A stretch of DNA of 64,000 bases from an uncultured Prevotellaceae bacterium. Its GTDB lineage: Bacteria > Bacteroidota > Bacteroidia > Bacteroidales > Bacteroidaceae. The position numbers and the translations under genes are program-made. The DNA lies in contig CADASP010000001.1 of NCBI GenBank assembly GCA_902790625.1, forward strand, positions 62,001-126,000, written 5' to 3'. A model generated the notes under the pieces. The model searched no databases. It saw only the letters and a list, made by a program, of their open reading frames with translations, and was not told the DNA's origin. Shown in pieces: positions 41,145-50,172 of the stretch (its first letter is position 1; each line of letters starts with the position of its first letter).

Positions 41145-41234
41145 CTTGTGAATTTACGATTTACTAATTTACAATTTACGATTATTAGTGTATGGTCGTG
41201 CCTCCAAAGCTATGGCGGACTTCACCCTTTTTCC

Positions 41235-42764
41235 TCACTTTTTTTTTGCCGAAGCTTTCACGGGCTTTGCCTTCTCGCTGGTGGTATTGGCCAAGCTGCG
41301 CACGCAGCGGAATCCGATGTAGGAGCGTGGCTGGTTCTGGTATTCGCTGGTGCGCCATGCTGAGCGTATGTAGCTCTCGGGGTCTTTCCACGAGCCGCCG
41401 CGCACGCTCTTCTTCTTCAGTCGATAGGGGTCTTCCTTGGCAGCGTTGTACTTCAGCTGCGGGTTGATGTCGTTCATGGCGTCTACGCCTGCCTCGGTGT
41501 AGATGGTGCTGGTCCACTCTGCCACGTTGCCGGCCATGTCGAAGAGACCGTTCGAGTTGGCCTGGTAGATTCCTGCTTTCGATGTGATGAGGTTTCCGTC
41601 TTTGGTGTAGTTGCCATCATCGGGCTTGAAGTTGGCGAAGAAGCACCCCTTGCCGCTGGCCACGTCCTCGTTCTCCCATGGGAACTCGTTCTGCTCCTTG
41701 CCGCGAGCAGCATATTCCCATTCGGCCTCTGTCGGCAGACGGTAGCGCTGCACGAAGCGTGCAGCCGGTCCGAGGCCCTTCAGCAGATACTCCGTGCGCC
41801 AGGCGCAGAAGGCGTTGGCCTGCTCCCAGGTGACGCCCACCACGGGATAGTCGTTGTAGGCCGAGTTCGAGAAGTAGTTGCGCATATACATCTCGTTGTC
41901 GGCGTTGGGGAAGTCGTTCACCCAGCAGGTCGTGTCGGGATATATATTAATAATGTACGTGTTGAGGAAATCCCACGGCCCTGTGTACTCGCGGTTCAGC
42001 GTCTCGCGGTGAATCTTTCCCTCGTCGTCGATGTAGGCGGTGTCTTTCGATATCATCACTTTCTCGTCGTATATTCCTCCCGTTTTCTGGTCGTTCCACT
42101 TGTCGGTGTCGAGTATTCGCTCTTCGGGGTCTACGCGGTTGCGGCGCAATGCGGCGGTGGTATAGTCGTAGATTTCGTAGCGATAGTTCATCTGACTGTG
42201 GTCGAGCATCTTCTCGCCGGTCACGGGGTTGGTGATGTAGACGCTCTCTATGGCGCGCAGCTCATCCTCGTTGGGCTTGCGCGGCAGCGCTTTCTTCCAG
42301 TTCAGATAGGGTTTGATGGGGTCGCCGTTCTTGTCCTCCTCAATCTTGTAGCTCTCGTCGCCACCATAGTTGGGGTCGGCGAGTCGCTCACGGATGATGC
42401 TGTCGCGCACGTAGCTCACGAATTGCCGATATTCCGAGTTGGTGATTTCGGTGTCGTCCATCCAGAACCCCTCCACCGAGATGTCGCGTGTTGGTGTCTC
42501 GCGCCCCCACAGCGAGTCGGGCTTCTCCATACCCATCTTCAGGTGTCCTCGCTTGATGAGTACCATGCCGTAGGGAGCTGGCTCTGAGAAGGAGCTGCCC
42601 TTCGAGCCGGTGAGCTCGCCACCCGATGCCATTGTCTCCTTGCCTCCGAAGCAAGAGGTGAGCGACAAGAGCAAGAAAAGCCCCGCCCCAACCCCTGCTA
42701 TCGGGTGGGCGAGCTGGTTGCTTCCACTCTTGAATATCATTCGAATACTTTTCATTATTCTCAT
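41235..42764 (-). CDS. gldK: T9SS lipoprotein GldK/PorK
   Basis: A 509-residue outer-membrane lipoprotein. A hydrophobic N-terminus ends in a lipobox LLLSLTSC, then a formylglycine-generating-enzyme/SUMF1-like domain (PYGMVLIKRGHLKMGM; GFWMDDTEITNSEYRQFV; RLPTEAEWEYAARG; GLFDMAGNVAEWTS; VRGGSWKDPESYIRSAWR; IGFRCVRS). GldK forms the periplasmic ring with GldN; its FGE fold is structural rather than catalytic. The start may be ATG 42764 or the internal ATG 9 bases downstream (MKSIRM). The gap before gldL (41145-41234) carries imperfect 7-bp repeats of AATTTAC. Confidence 0.93.
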   Translation of the reverse strand: MRIMKSIRMIFKSGSNQLAHPIAGVGAGLFLLLSLTSCFGGKETMASGGELTGSKGSSFSEPAPYGMVLIKRGHLKMGMEKPDSLWGRETPTRDISVEGFWMDDTEITNSEYRQFVSYVRDSIIRERLADPNYGGDESYKIEEDKNGDPIKPYLNWKKALPRKPNEDELRAIESVYITNPVTGEKMLDHSQMNYRYEIYDYTTAALRRNRVDPEERILDTDKWNDQKTGGIYDEKVMISKDTAYIDDEGKIHRETLNREYTGPWDFLNTYIINIYPDTTCWVNDFPNADNEMYMRNYFSNSAYNDYPVVGVTWEQANAFCAWRTEYLLKGLGPAARFVQRYRLPTEAEWEYAARGKEQNEFPWENEDVASGKGCFFANFKPDDGNYTKDGNLITSKAGIYQANSNGLFDMAGNVAEWTSTIYTEAGVDAMNDINPQLKYNAAKEDPYRLKKKSVRGGSWKDPESYIRSAWRTSEYQNQPRSYIGFRCVRSLANTTSEKAKPVKASAKKK

Positions 42765-42835
42765 AATATATTATAATTGTGATATTTTCCGTTTGTCTGC
42801 CTTCCCTTTTCAGGGGGGGTAGGCAAGATGGACGC

Positions 42836-43774
42836 CTACAGTATTCTCACGCTCTGGTGCCTGTTGCGTCCTTTCTTGAAGAGGTTGATGTCGGCCTGAT
42901 AGCGCACGAACAGTTCGTGCGAGCCATAGCCCAGCCCGATGCCGTTGGTGAAGGCCTCGTAGCTGTAGCCCACTGTGATGCCGTGGAAGTTGCCCCCCAG
43001 ATAGGCCGACACTGAGTTGCTGGGGCTGTAGCCCACGCCCACGTACATCATGCGCTGTTCATGACTATAGGTGAGACGCGTGGTCACGTCGGCGCGAGCA
43101 ATCACACCGTCGTAGCGTCCCAACACTGAGGGCTGTATTGATAGAAACGGACTTCTTAGCCGAATATTGCATCCAGCCGTCAAATAATATGCCATGGCCA
43201 TGTCAACCTGGTTGGTTTCGCCCATTTCGATGGTGGCCGAGGTGAGGTGCTGCACGCTGGCGCCCACATACCATTTGCGGTGCTGGTAGTAGAGTCCGGC
43301 GGCGGCATCGAAGCCGTTGCCCGTCACCTCCGACGATGGGAAGGCGGGGTCGCCGGCATCTCTCAGGTCGACTTTCGAGCCGTTGAAGCTCTCGCTCTGC
43401 ATGCCTGCCTGTGCGCCGATGGCCAGGTGTCCGCCCAGGAGTTTTATTCTGAGCGCATATTGCAGAGCGATGTTTTTGTGCGAGAACAGTCCTAAGTTGT
43501 CGTTGATGAAGCGTGCCCCCACGCCGTGATACATGCCCAGCATGTAGAAGGGCATGTCGGCCGAGGCATACATCGTGTTGGGGTTGTGGGTGAATCCCAC
43601 GAGCGACATGGCGTAGCCCAGGTTGACGTTGATTTTCTCCTGCTTGCCCACGGCGGCAGGATTGAATGCCGTTGGCATCGCCCAGTAGTGGCTGAACGAT
43701 GCATCCTGCTGGGCCAGCGCTTGCAAAGAGGTCGCCACCAACAGGGCCAAAATCAGAAGACTTCGCCTAAACAC
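42836..43774 (-). CDS. porP: T9SS outer-membrane protein PorP/SprF
   Basis: A 312-residue outer-membrane beta-barrel with a signal peptide (MFRRSLLILALLVATSLQALA). The start of the mature region, QQDASFSHYWAMPTAFNPAAVG, is diagnostic for the PorP/SprF family. Barrel strands such as GVGARFINDNLGLF follow. It leads the cluster porP-gldK-gldL-gldM-gldN, the same gene order as porP-porN in P. gingivalis. PorP/SprF proteins link secretion cargo or the C-terminal sorting domain to the T9SS. No clear -7 box was found in the 205-base divergent region shared with tig. Confidence 0.92.
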   Translation of the reverse strand: MFRRSLLILALLVATSLQALAQQDASFSHYWAMPTAFNPAAVGKQEKINVNLGYAMSLVGFTHNPNTMYASADMPFYMLGMYHGVGARFINDNLGLFSHKNIALQYALRIKLLGGHLAIGAQAGMQSESFNGSKVDLRDAGDPAFPSSEVTGNGFDAAAGLYYQHRKWYVGASVQHLTSATIEMGETNQVDMAMAYYLTAGCNIRLRSPFLSIQPSVLGRYDGVIARADVTTRLTYSHEQRMMYVGVGYSPSNSVSAYLGGNFHGITVGYSYEAFTNGIGLGYGSHELFVRYQADINLFKKGRNRHQSVRIL

Positions 43775-43891
43775 ATTTCTTATAACGATGTTTTGGCACG
43801 ATTATTTTGTGGAAGGGCTGTGTTTTTGCGCCATGTGCCGCCATCAATAGTTAAAAAAACGTAATCATGCCCGATTTACGTTGATTATGAG

Positions 43892-43899
43892 TAATTTTG
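43892..43899 (+). promoter_or_regulatory. Bacteroidota -7 box for tig
   Basis: TAATTTTG (TAnnTTTG) 80 bases before the trigger factor ATG, in the divergent porP-tig region. Confidence 0.5.
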
Positions 43900-43979
43900 C
43901 AAGCCAAAATTGAGAAATGGCCTGTTACGTCCAAATCGAGAAATAGTAAACAGTCAATCGTAAATAGTAAATAATCAAG

Positions 43980-45338
43980 ATGAACATCCAGTTTGAATGT
44001 GCCGACAAGGTGAATGGCGTGATGACCATCACCATTGAGCAAGCCGACTATCAGGAGGCAGTAGAGAAGAAGTTGAAAGAATATCGCAAGAAGGCCCAAG
44101 TGCGTGGCTTCCGCCCCGGCATGGTGCCCATGAGCCTCATCAAGCGCCAATATGGCACGGCCGTGAAGGCCGACGAAGTGAACCGCCTGCTGGGCGAGAA
44201 GCTTTATGAGTATGTGCGTGAGAACAACATACAGATGCTGGGCGAGCCTCTGCCCAACGAGCAGCAGCAGCCACAGGACTTGGCCAAGGACGGCACCTAC
44301 GTCTTCGTGTTCGACATTGCCGTGGCTCCCGAGATGAATGCCGTGCTCAGTGCCGACGACACCGTGGACTACTACGACATAAAGGTCGACGACGCCATGG
44401 TGGACGACCAGGTGAAGATGTTCCAAGCCCAGACTGGCAACTTTGTGGAGGCTCAGGAGTGGAGTGGCAACGACACCCTGAAGGGCGACTTGCGCCAGCT
44501 CGATGCCGATGGCAACACCCTCGCCGACGGCATCACCGTGGCCGATGCCATCGTCATGCCCAGCTATGTGAAGGGCGACTCAGAGAAGGCCAAATTCGAC
44601 GGTGCCAAGCCGGGCGACATCATCATCTTCAACCCCAAGAAAGCCTATCCCGACAACGATGCCGAGGTGGCCGCCCTGCTGAAGAAGGACAAGGCCGAGG
44701 TGAAGGACCTGGAGAGCGACTTCAGCTTCCAAATCACCGAGATTCGCCACTTCCAGCCCCACGCCATCGACCAGGAACTCTTCGACCGCATCATGGGTGA
44801 AGGCGTTGCCAAAGACGAGGCCGACTTCCGCCAGAAGATTGCCGAGAGCATCAAGGCACAGCTGGTGGTGAACAGCGACTTCCGCTTCCTGCGCGACGTG
44901 CGCGCCTACATGGAGCAGAAGGTGGGCGAGGTGCAGTTCCCCGAAGAGCTGCTGAAGCGCGTGATGCTGCAAAACAATAAGGACAAGGATGCCGACTATG
45001 TGGAGAAGAATTTCAGTGGCAGCATTGCCGAGCTGAAGTGGCATCTCATCAAAGAGCAGCTGGTGAAGGCCAACAACATCAAGGTGGAAGACGACGACCT
45101 GAAGCAGGTGGCTCGCGGGGTCGTGCGCCAGCAGTTTGCACAGTATGGCATGAGCGACGTGCCCGACGACGTGCTCGACAAGTATGCCGACGAACAGCTG
45201 AAGAAGCGCGAGAACATCGAAGCCTATGTAGACCGCGCCATCGACGTGAAGCTGATGCGCACTCTGAAGCAGGTGGTGAAGCTCAACATGAAGCCCATCA
45301 GCCTGGATGACTTCAACAAGCTGGAAAAGGAAGCCTAA
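43980..45338 (+). CDS. tig: Trigger factor, ribosome-associated chaperone
   Basis: A 452-residue cytosolic chaperone that binds the ribosome exit tunnel and shields nascent chains. The N-terminal ribosome-binding signature is QVRGFRPGMVPMSLIKRQYG near residues 39-58, matching GFRxGxxP although with Met in place of the usual Lys. A central PPIase-like region and the C-terminal helical arm domain (ELFDRIMGEGVAKDEADFRQKI...) follow. Length is typical for Bacteroidales. It is followed by a strong hairpin terminator (45364-45400). Confidence 0.93.
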   Translation: MNIQFECADKVNGVMTITIEQADYQEAVEKKLKEYRKKAQVRGFRPGMVPMSLIKRQYGTAVKADEVNRLLGEKLYEYVRENNIQMLGEPLPNEQQQPQDLAKDGTYVFVFDIAVAPEMNAVLSADDTVDYYDIKVDDAMVDDQVKMFQAQTGNFVEAQEWSGNDTLKGDLRQLDADGNTLADGITVADAIVMPSYVKGDSEKAKFDGAKPGDIIIFNPKKAYPDNDAEVAALLKKDKAEVKDLESDFSFQITEIRHFQPHAIDQELFDRIMGEGVAKDEADFRQKIAESIKAQLVVNSDFRFLRDVRAYMEQKVGEVQFPEELLKRVMLQNNKDKDADYVEKNFSGSIAELKWHLIKEQLVKANNIKVEDDDLKQVARGVVRQQFAQYGMSDVPDDVLDKYADEQLKKRENIEAYVDRAIDVKLMRTLKQVVKLNMKPISLDDFNKLEKEA

Positions 45339-45363
45339 CAGTTTTATTATCAGCACACATCTC

Positions 45364-45400
45364 AGCGGCCCGCGCTTGCCTTTCGGCAGCGCGGGCCGCT
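45364..45400 (+). terminator. Terminator-like hairpin after tig
   Basis: A 12-bp stem AGCGGCCCGCGC/GCGCGGGCCGCT extended by TGCC/GGCA around a TTTC loop. The following bases are A-rich rather than T-rich, so efficiency is uncertain. Confidence 0.65.
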
Positions 45401-45650
45401 GCATAAAAATTCCAGGGCCTGGAACAAAAATTTGGAGCGCTCCAAATTTTTTTTTGGCGTTGACTTTTTTTCATTTGGAGCGCTCCAAATTTTGACAGGC
45501 AACGCCCATCCCGAAAAACCTCTTTGTCCTCTCGTCCTTTCCCATCCTCTTCCATCCTCTCCCGTCCTCTATAATAAAAAAGATTCACCCCCCAAAAAGA
45601 GCATTATACCATAGTTTGCAAAGAAAGTATAACGCCGTTTCAGAATAAAA
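45401..45650. repeat. Composite TTTGGAGCGCTCCAAA repeat between tig and the esterase gene
   Basis: A 22-bp perfect palindrome (45428-45449) centred on GGAGCGCTCC, then GGCGTTGACTTTTTTTC (45455-45472), a second palindrome (45473-45490), then a partial inverted unit (GGCAACGCC). A smaller palindrome TTCCAGGGCCTGGAA lies at 45410-45424. The same building blocks are found at 5905-5991 and 15556-15630. The stretch to 45600 is C/T-rich with ATCCTCT-type repeats and holds no gene. Confidence 0.75.
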
Positions 45651-45653
45651 ATG

Positions 45654-45661
45654 TAATTTTG
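45654..45661 (+). promoter_or_regulatory. Bacteroidota -7 box for the esterase gene
   Basis: TAATTTTG (TAnnTTTG) 30 bases before the ATG at 45692. Confidence 0.5.
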
Positions 45662-45691
45662 CAAGTTGAAATTAAAAACCTCGAAAACAAC

Positions 45692-46975
45692 ATGAAACGA
45701 ATTTCGCTTTTTCTGCTGGCCCTGGTGGCCATTCTGCCCCTTTCTGCACAAATCAAGGGCAACAACATCGTGGTGAGCGTGGAACCCGACCACCAAGACT
45801 GGCACTACCAACTGGGACAGACGGCCAAGTTCACCGTTGAGGTGCGCCGTTCGGGCACGTTGCTCAACGATGTCAGCATCGACTATGCCGCCGGCCCTGA
45901 GATGTATCAGACTGAGAAGAAAACGCTGACGCTGAAGGACGGCACCCTGCAACTGAAGGGCACGATGAAGCAGCCGGGCTTCTACCGCGTCGACGTGGTG
46001 GCACATGTGGATGGCAAAGACTACAAGCAGGCCTGTGCCGCCGCCTTCGCCCCCGAGCAGCTGCAGCCATCGACGGTGATGCCGCAGGACTTTGAGCAGT
46101 TCTGGAGCGCCGCCATCAGCGCTGCACAGCGCACCGACCTCGACCCCACGCGCCGGCTGCTGCCCGACCGCTGCACCAAGGATGTGAACGTCTATGAGGT
46201 GAGCTTCAACACCATGGAGCCTGGCAACCGCTTCTATGGCGTGCTCTGCGTGCCCGTGAAGGAAGGGCGCTATCCTGCCCTGCTGCGCGTGCCCGGCGCT
46301 GGCGTGCGCTCGTATAGCGGCGATGTATACACCGCGTCGCAGGGAGCCGTCACACTCGAGGTGGGCATCCACGGCGTGCCCGTCACCATGGATAGGAGCT
46401 TCTACTACAACCTGAACGATGGAGCGCTGAAAGGCTACTGGGAGTGGGGCATGAACGACCGCGACAAGTCGTACTACAAGCACGTCATCCTGGGCTGTAT
46501 CCGCGCCATCGACTACATCGAGCAGTACACCCCTTGGAACGGCCAACAGCTGGGTGTCACCGGCTCCAGTCAGGGAGGATTCCTCTCGCTGGCCACGGCC
46601 GGCCTCGACCGTCGTGTCACCTGCTATGCTCCCGTGCATGCCGCCCTCTGCGATCACACCAACTCGCTGCGTGGCATCGCCTGCGGGTGGCCTCACTTCT
46701 TCTATTGGAACAAGGGCAAGGGCATGGAGCGCGAGATAGCCACCTCGCGCTACTACGATGGTGTGAACTTCGCCCGCCTCATCCGTCCCTCGCAGCGTGG
46801 ATGGTTCAGCTTCGGCTATTGCGATGACGTGGTGCCACCCACCACTGCCTGGGCCACCTACAATGTAGTCACGGGTCCAAAGGAAATCTCCCCCTATCAG
46901 ATGACTTGGCACTTCTGGTATCAGGAGCAGTGGGACGAGTGGGAGAACTGGCTGCTGAAACAAATGGGCATTTAG
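45692..46975 (+). CDS. CE7-type acetylxylan esterase / cephalosporin-C deacetylase-like hydrolase
   Basis: A 427-residue secreted alpha/beta hydrolase with a signal peptide (MKRISLFLLALVAILPLSA), an N-terminal beta-rich domain and an AXE1-type hydrolase domain. The nucleophile is S293 in GVTGSSQGGFLSLATAG. The catalytic Asp is likely in FGYCDDVVPPTTAWATYN and the His in QMTWHFWYQEQW. Family members remove acetyl groups from xylan, xylo-oligosaccharides or acetylated mannan. Proximity to a mannan-utilisation cluster, from which it is separated by the RAYT/REP element, makes mannan deacetylation plausible, but this is inference. The start is ATG 45692; the longer frame overlaps the -7 box. Confidence 0.85.
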   Translation: MKRISLFLLALVAILPLSAQIKGNNIVVSVEPDHQDWHYQLGQTAKFTVEVRRSGTLLNDVSIDYAAGPEMYQTEKKTLTLKDGTLQLKGTMKQPGFYRVDVVAHVDGKDYKQACAAAFAPEQLQPSTVMPQDFEQFWSAAISAAQRTDLDPTRRLLPDRCTKDVNVYEVSFNTMEPGNRFYGVLCVPVKEGRYPALLRVPGAGVRSYSGDVYTASQGAVTLEVGIHGVPVTMDRSFYYNLNDGALKGYWEWGMNDRDKSYYKHVILGCIRAIDYIEQYTPWNGQQLGVTGSSQGGFLSLATAGLDRRVTCYAPVHAALCDHTNSLRGIACGWPHFFYWNKGKGMEREIATSRYYDGVNFARLIRPSQRGWFSFGYCDDVVPPTTAWATYNVVTGPKEISPYQMTWHFWYQEQWDEWENWLLKQMGI

Positions 46976-47018
46976 TCTCGTATTGTAATCAGAGTATCTT
47001 TTATTGGTTAACGTATAG

Positions 47019-47103
47019 AGCCCCGGAGGGGCGACAGACTACAGGCAGGGGCATCGCCCCTGTAAGAATGGTTTCCCCACGATAGCCCCGGAGGGGCGAC
47101 AGA
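47019..47103. repeat. REP-type hairpins upstream of the RAYT gene
   Basis: Two direct copies of AGCCCCGGAGGGGCGACAGA at 47019-47038 and 47084-47103, each able to fold on CCCC/GGGG. Between them a hairpin CAGGGGCATCGCCCCTG lies at 47046-47062. Inverted counterparts are found downstream of the transposase gene. Confidence 0.8.
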
Positions 47104-47167
47104 ATACATTCAGGCGTACCCCTGTAAAAGCTTAGCCTAATTATTCATATAAACTTTGTTTGAACTG

Positions 47168-47623
47168 ATGGCAGATACACTCGTAAAAGTTGACATACAC
47201 TTAATTTTCCATGTGAAAACTACAAGTGTTAAAATAGATAAGCAAGATTTAGAACGGTTTCATCAATATCTTGGTGGCACCATTCGTGGCTTAGGCAGCA
47301 TTCCCTTGGCAGTCGGTGGTATGTCCGACCATGTTCATATTTTAGCATCATTACCTAAAGTCATCGCTCTATCCGATTTTGTCCGCATGATAAAGAGCGA
47401 AAGTAGTAAGTGGATAAAACATTTGAATGAGTTATACCGTTCTTTTGCATGGCAAGAAGGTTATGGTGCGTTCTCTGTCAGTCCGTCTTTATCTGAAAAG
47501 ACTGTGAATTATATTCTACATCAAGAGGAGCATCATCAAAAACGTTCTTTTCGTGAGGAGTATAAATTGTTTTTAAATGCCTACGGTATCGATTACAATG
47601 AACTTTTCTCGTTTTGCGATTAA
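47168..47623 (+). CDS. REP-associated tyrosine transposase (RAYT, IS200/IS605 TnpA-like)
   Basis: A 151-residue Y1 HUH transposase. The HUH motif is SDHVHILASL (H-V-H), and the catalytic tyrosine is probably in VNYILHQEEHHQKRSF or the following REEY. These single-strand endonucleases move or spread REP hairpins. Here the gene is flanked on both sides by REP-like palindromes in inverted arrangement, which is the RAYT/REPtron organisation rather than a mobile IS200. The start is ATG 47168 (MADTLVKVDIHLIFHVKT). Its codon use is more AT-rich than the neighbours, suggesting acquisition. It separates the esterase gene from the mannan cluster. Confidence 0.88.
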   Translation: MADTLVKVDIHLIFHVKTTSVKIDKQDLERFHQYLGGTIRGLGSIPLAVGGMSDHVHILASLPKVIALSDFVRMIKSESSKWIKHLNELYRSFAWQEGYGAFSVSPSLSEKTVNYILHQEEHHQKRSFREEYKLFLNAYGIDYNELFSFCD

Positions 47624-47680
47624 TATCCTTCATCGAGTTTTCACTCGTTGTAAAAGGGTTGCCACCCCTGGCTGTATTCC

Positions 47681-47759
47681 GTCGCCCCTCCGGGGCTTTT
47701 CAGAACGGAATGCTTTCACAGGGGCGTTGCCCCTGCCTGTATTCAGTCGCCCCTTCAGG
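47681..47759. repeat. REP-type hairpins downstream of the RAYT gene
   Basis: GTCGCCCCTCCGGGGCT at 47681-47697 is the inverse complement of the upstream REP. A variant GTCGCCCCTTCAGG lies at 47746-47759, and CAGGGGCGTTGCCCCTG, a hairpin matching the upstream one, lies at 47719-47735. A more decayed copy continues to about 47830. Confidence 0.78.
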
Positions 47760-47870
47760 TGTATTTCGGGGAGTCTACAGTTACAGGGTTACGCCCTTGG
47801 CTCTATTTCCGTTCTCTCCGGCGTTTGCGTCTTCCCGCACAGATAATTATTAGATAATCTATAGTTTTTT

Positions 47871-48986
47871 ATGAAGTACTTATCATTTATTGCTTTATCG
47901 TTTTGCTCAGTACTATTGCTGACAGCATGCGGCGGACCGAAGTCTGCCGCCAACGAGAGTGAACCAACCATTGCCCAGCAGCTGCAGAGCCGACTGGACA
48001 CCCTGCGACAGCGCGGCTATATGTTTGGACACCAGGATGACCCCTTCTACGGACTCACCTGGGAGTATCAACCTGACAGCAGCGACGTGAAGAACACCTG
48101 CGGCGACTGGCCCGCCGTGATGGGATTTGAACTGGGTGGCATTGAGATGGGCGACGCCAAGAACCTCGACAGCGTGCCCTTCGACGTGATGCGCCGCGAA
48201 ATCATCCGCCACCATGAGCGTGGCGGCATCGTCACCATCAGCTGGCATCCCCGCAACCCCGTCACCACCACCGACGAGGGGGGCGTATGGCCCCAGGGCA
48301 CGGCATGGGACGTGAGCGACTCCACCGTGGTGGCCAACATCCTGCCCGGACAGCCCTATCATGAGAAGTTCAAGCTGTGGATGCAGCGCCTGAGCGACTT
48401 TCTGGCCTCGCTGAAGACCGCCGACGGACAGAAGGTGCCCATCATCTGGCGACCTTGGCACGAGAACACCGGCTCGTGGTTCTGGTGGGGCGAGAAGTTA
48501 TGCTCCGCCGACGAGTATAAAGCCCTGTGGAACATGGTGCAGGACAAGCTCAACGCCGACGGCTTCGACAACCTGCTCTGGGCCTACTCGCCTGGCATGG
48601 CCGCCAACCTGACCACCGAGAAATATCTGGAGCGCTACCCCGGCGACGACCGCATACAGCTGGTGGGCATCGACGGCTACCAGTGGGGGTCGAAAGAGGA
48701 CTTCGTCAGTCAGCTCGACCAGAACCTGGCCATGCTCACCCAGTTTGCCAAAGACCACGGCAAGATTGCAGCCCTCACCGAGTGTGGCCTGAAGAACCTC
48801 ACCGACCCCACTTGGTGGACCAGCACCCTCACCCCTGTGCTCGATAAGTATCCCATCAGCTATTTCCTCGTCTGGCGCAACTATGCGAAGGAATGGTTCG
48901 GCCCTTCGCCCTCCAAGCCCGATGCCCCCTACTTCGTAGAAATGTATAACGCAGACAACACCCTATTCCTAAAGGACATCCAGTAA
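47871..48986 (+). CDS. GH26 beta-mannanase, lipoprotein
   Basis: A 371-residue endo-acting mannanase of glycoside hydrolase family 26. The N-terminus is a lipoprotein signal with lipobox LLLTAC (C at residue 20), so it is membrane-anchored. In the TIM barrel the acid/base E198 lies in [15 protein letters not shown] and the nucleophile E304 in AALTECGL, both matching GH26. [10 protein letters not shown] and [12 protein letters not shown] are also typical. It is expected to cut beta-1,4-mannan or glucomannan into mannobiose-sized products. It leads the GH26-GH130-transporter cluster, with 19 bases before the GH130 gene. Confidence 0.92.
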   Translation: MKYLSFIALSFCSVLLLTACGGPKSAANESEPTIAQQLQSRLDTLRQRGYMFGHQDDPFYGLTWEYQPDSSDVKNTCGDWPAVMGFELGGIEMGDAKNLDSVPFDVMRREIIRHHERGGIVTISWHPRNPVTTTDEGGVWPQGTAWDVSDSTVVANILPGQPYHEKFKLWMQRLSDFLASLKTADGQKVPIIWRPWHENTGSWFWWGEKLCSADEYKALWNMVQDKLNADGFDNLLWAYSPGMAANLTTEKYLERYPGDDRIQLVGIDGYQWGSKEDFVSQLDQNLAMLTQFAKDHGKIAALTECGLKNLTDPTWWTSTLTPVLDKYPISYFLVWRNYAKEWFGPSPSKPDAPYFVEMYNADNTLFLKDIQ

Positions 48987-49005
48987 TAGCCCCGGAACAA
49001 CAACC

Positions 49006-50172
49006 ATGACACCCTTTGAACAAAAAATGGCCGCCCTCCGCCAGCACCACGAGGAGCTGCTGACCCGCAAGAACACCCCCATGCCCTGGGGCAACGGCAT
49101 CTACGAGAAATACGTGCACCCCATCCTCACCGCCGACCACACCCCCTTGGAGTGGCGCTACGACTTCAACGAGCACGACAACCCCTTCCTGATGCAGCGC
49201 ATCATGATGAACGCCACGCTGAATAGCGGCGCACTGAAATGGGGCGACAAATACCTCCTCGTGGTCCGCGTGGAAGGTGCCGACCGCAAGTCGTTCTTCG
49301 CCGTCGCCGAGAGTCCCAACGGCATTGACAACTTCCGCTTCTGGCCTGAGCCTATCACCATGCCCGACACCGACGACCCTGCCACCAACATCTACGACAT
49401 GCGCATCACCCAGCACGAGGATGGCTGGATATATGGCGTGTTCTGCGCCGAGCGCCACGACGACGCGCAGCCCGGCAACCTCAGCGCCGCCACAGCCACC
49501 GCCGGCATCGCCCGCACCAAGGACTTGGTGAACTGGGAGCGGCTGCCCGACCTGGTGTCGCGCAGTCAGCAGCGCAACGTGGTGCTCCACCCCGAGTTCG
49601 TCGATGGCAAATACGCCTTCTACACCCGACCGCAGGATGGCTTCATCGACACGGGCAGCGGTGGCGGCATCGGCTGGGCACTGGTGGACGACATCACCCA
49701 TGCCGAGGTGAAGGACGAGAAAATCATCTACGAGCGCAAGTACCACACCATCACCGAGGTGAAGAATGGCGAAGGTCCACACCCGCTGAAGACCCCGAAA
49801 GGATGGCTGCACCTGGCACACGGCGTGCGTGCCACCGCCGATGGCCTCCGCTATGTATTATATATGTATATGACTGCCCTCGACGACCCCACGCGCGTCA
49901 TCGCCCGTCCCGGTGGTTTCTTCCTCGTGCCCGAGGGCAGCGAGTATGTGGGCGACGTGATGAACGTGGCTTTCAGCAATGGCTGGATTGCCGATGCCGA
50001 CGGTCGTGTGTTCATCTATTACGCCTCGGCCGACACCCGCATGCACGTGGCCACCTCGACCATCGACCGCCTCATCGACTACTGCATGAACACGCCCGAG
50101 GACGGCTTGCGCACTGCAATGAGTGTAGAAACCATCAAATCATTAATCAACAAAAACAGAAACAATGGCTAG
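49006..50172 (+). CDS. GH130 4-O-beta-D-mannosyl-D-glucose phosphorylase-type enzyme
   Basis: A 388-residue cytosolic inverting phosphorylase of family GH130, most like subfamily 1 enzymes (mannosylglucose phosphorylase). It lacks a signal peptide. The five-bladed propeller's catalytic aspartate corresponds to D131 in [14 protein letters not shown]. Phosphate-binding His/Arg positions are plausible in [14 protein letters not shown] and [19 protein letters not shown]. It would convert mannosyl-glucose and phosphate to mannose-1-phosphate and glucose, saving one ATP. In the known Bacteroides pathway a mannobiose 2-epimerase supplies its substrate; no epimerase gene is in this window. Its end overlaps the transporter start by 8 bases. 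Confidence 0.92.
   Translation: MTPFEQKMAALRQHHEELLTRKNTPMPWGNGIYEKYVHPILTADHTPLEWRYDFNEHDNPFLMQRIMMNATLNSGALKWGDKYLLVVRVEGADRKSFFAVAESPNGIDNFRFWPEPITMPDTDDPATNIYDMRITQHEDGWIYGVFCAERHDDAQPGNLSAATATAGIARTKDLVNWERLPDLVSRSQQRNVVLHPEFVDGKYAFYTRPQDGFIDTGSGGGIGWALVDDITHAEVKDEKIIYERKYHTITEVKNGEGPHPLKTPKGWLHLAHGVRATADGLRYVLYMYMTALDDPTRVIARPGGFFLVPEGSEYVGDVMNVAFSNGWIADADGRVFIYYASADTRMHVATSTIDRLIDYCMNTPEDGLRTAMSVETIKSLINKNRNNG

Noticed and set aside
41235..42764. GldK as an active formylglycine-generating enzyme.
   Set aside because: The FGE fold is there, but operon position, lipobox and family knowledge all point to the structural T9SS ring lipoprotein.
47168..47623. A full mobile IS200/IS605 element.
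   Set aside because: No TnpB gene and no IS200-type ends; the inverted REP hairpins on both sides fit a RAYT locus better.
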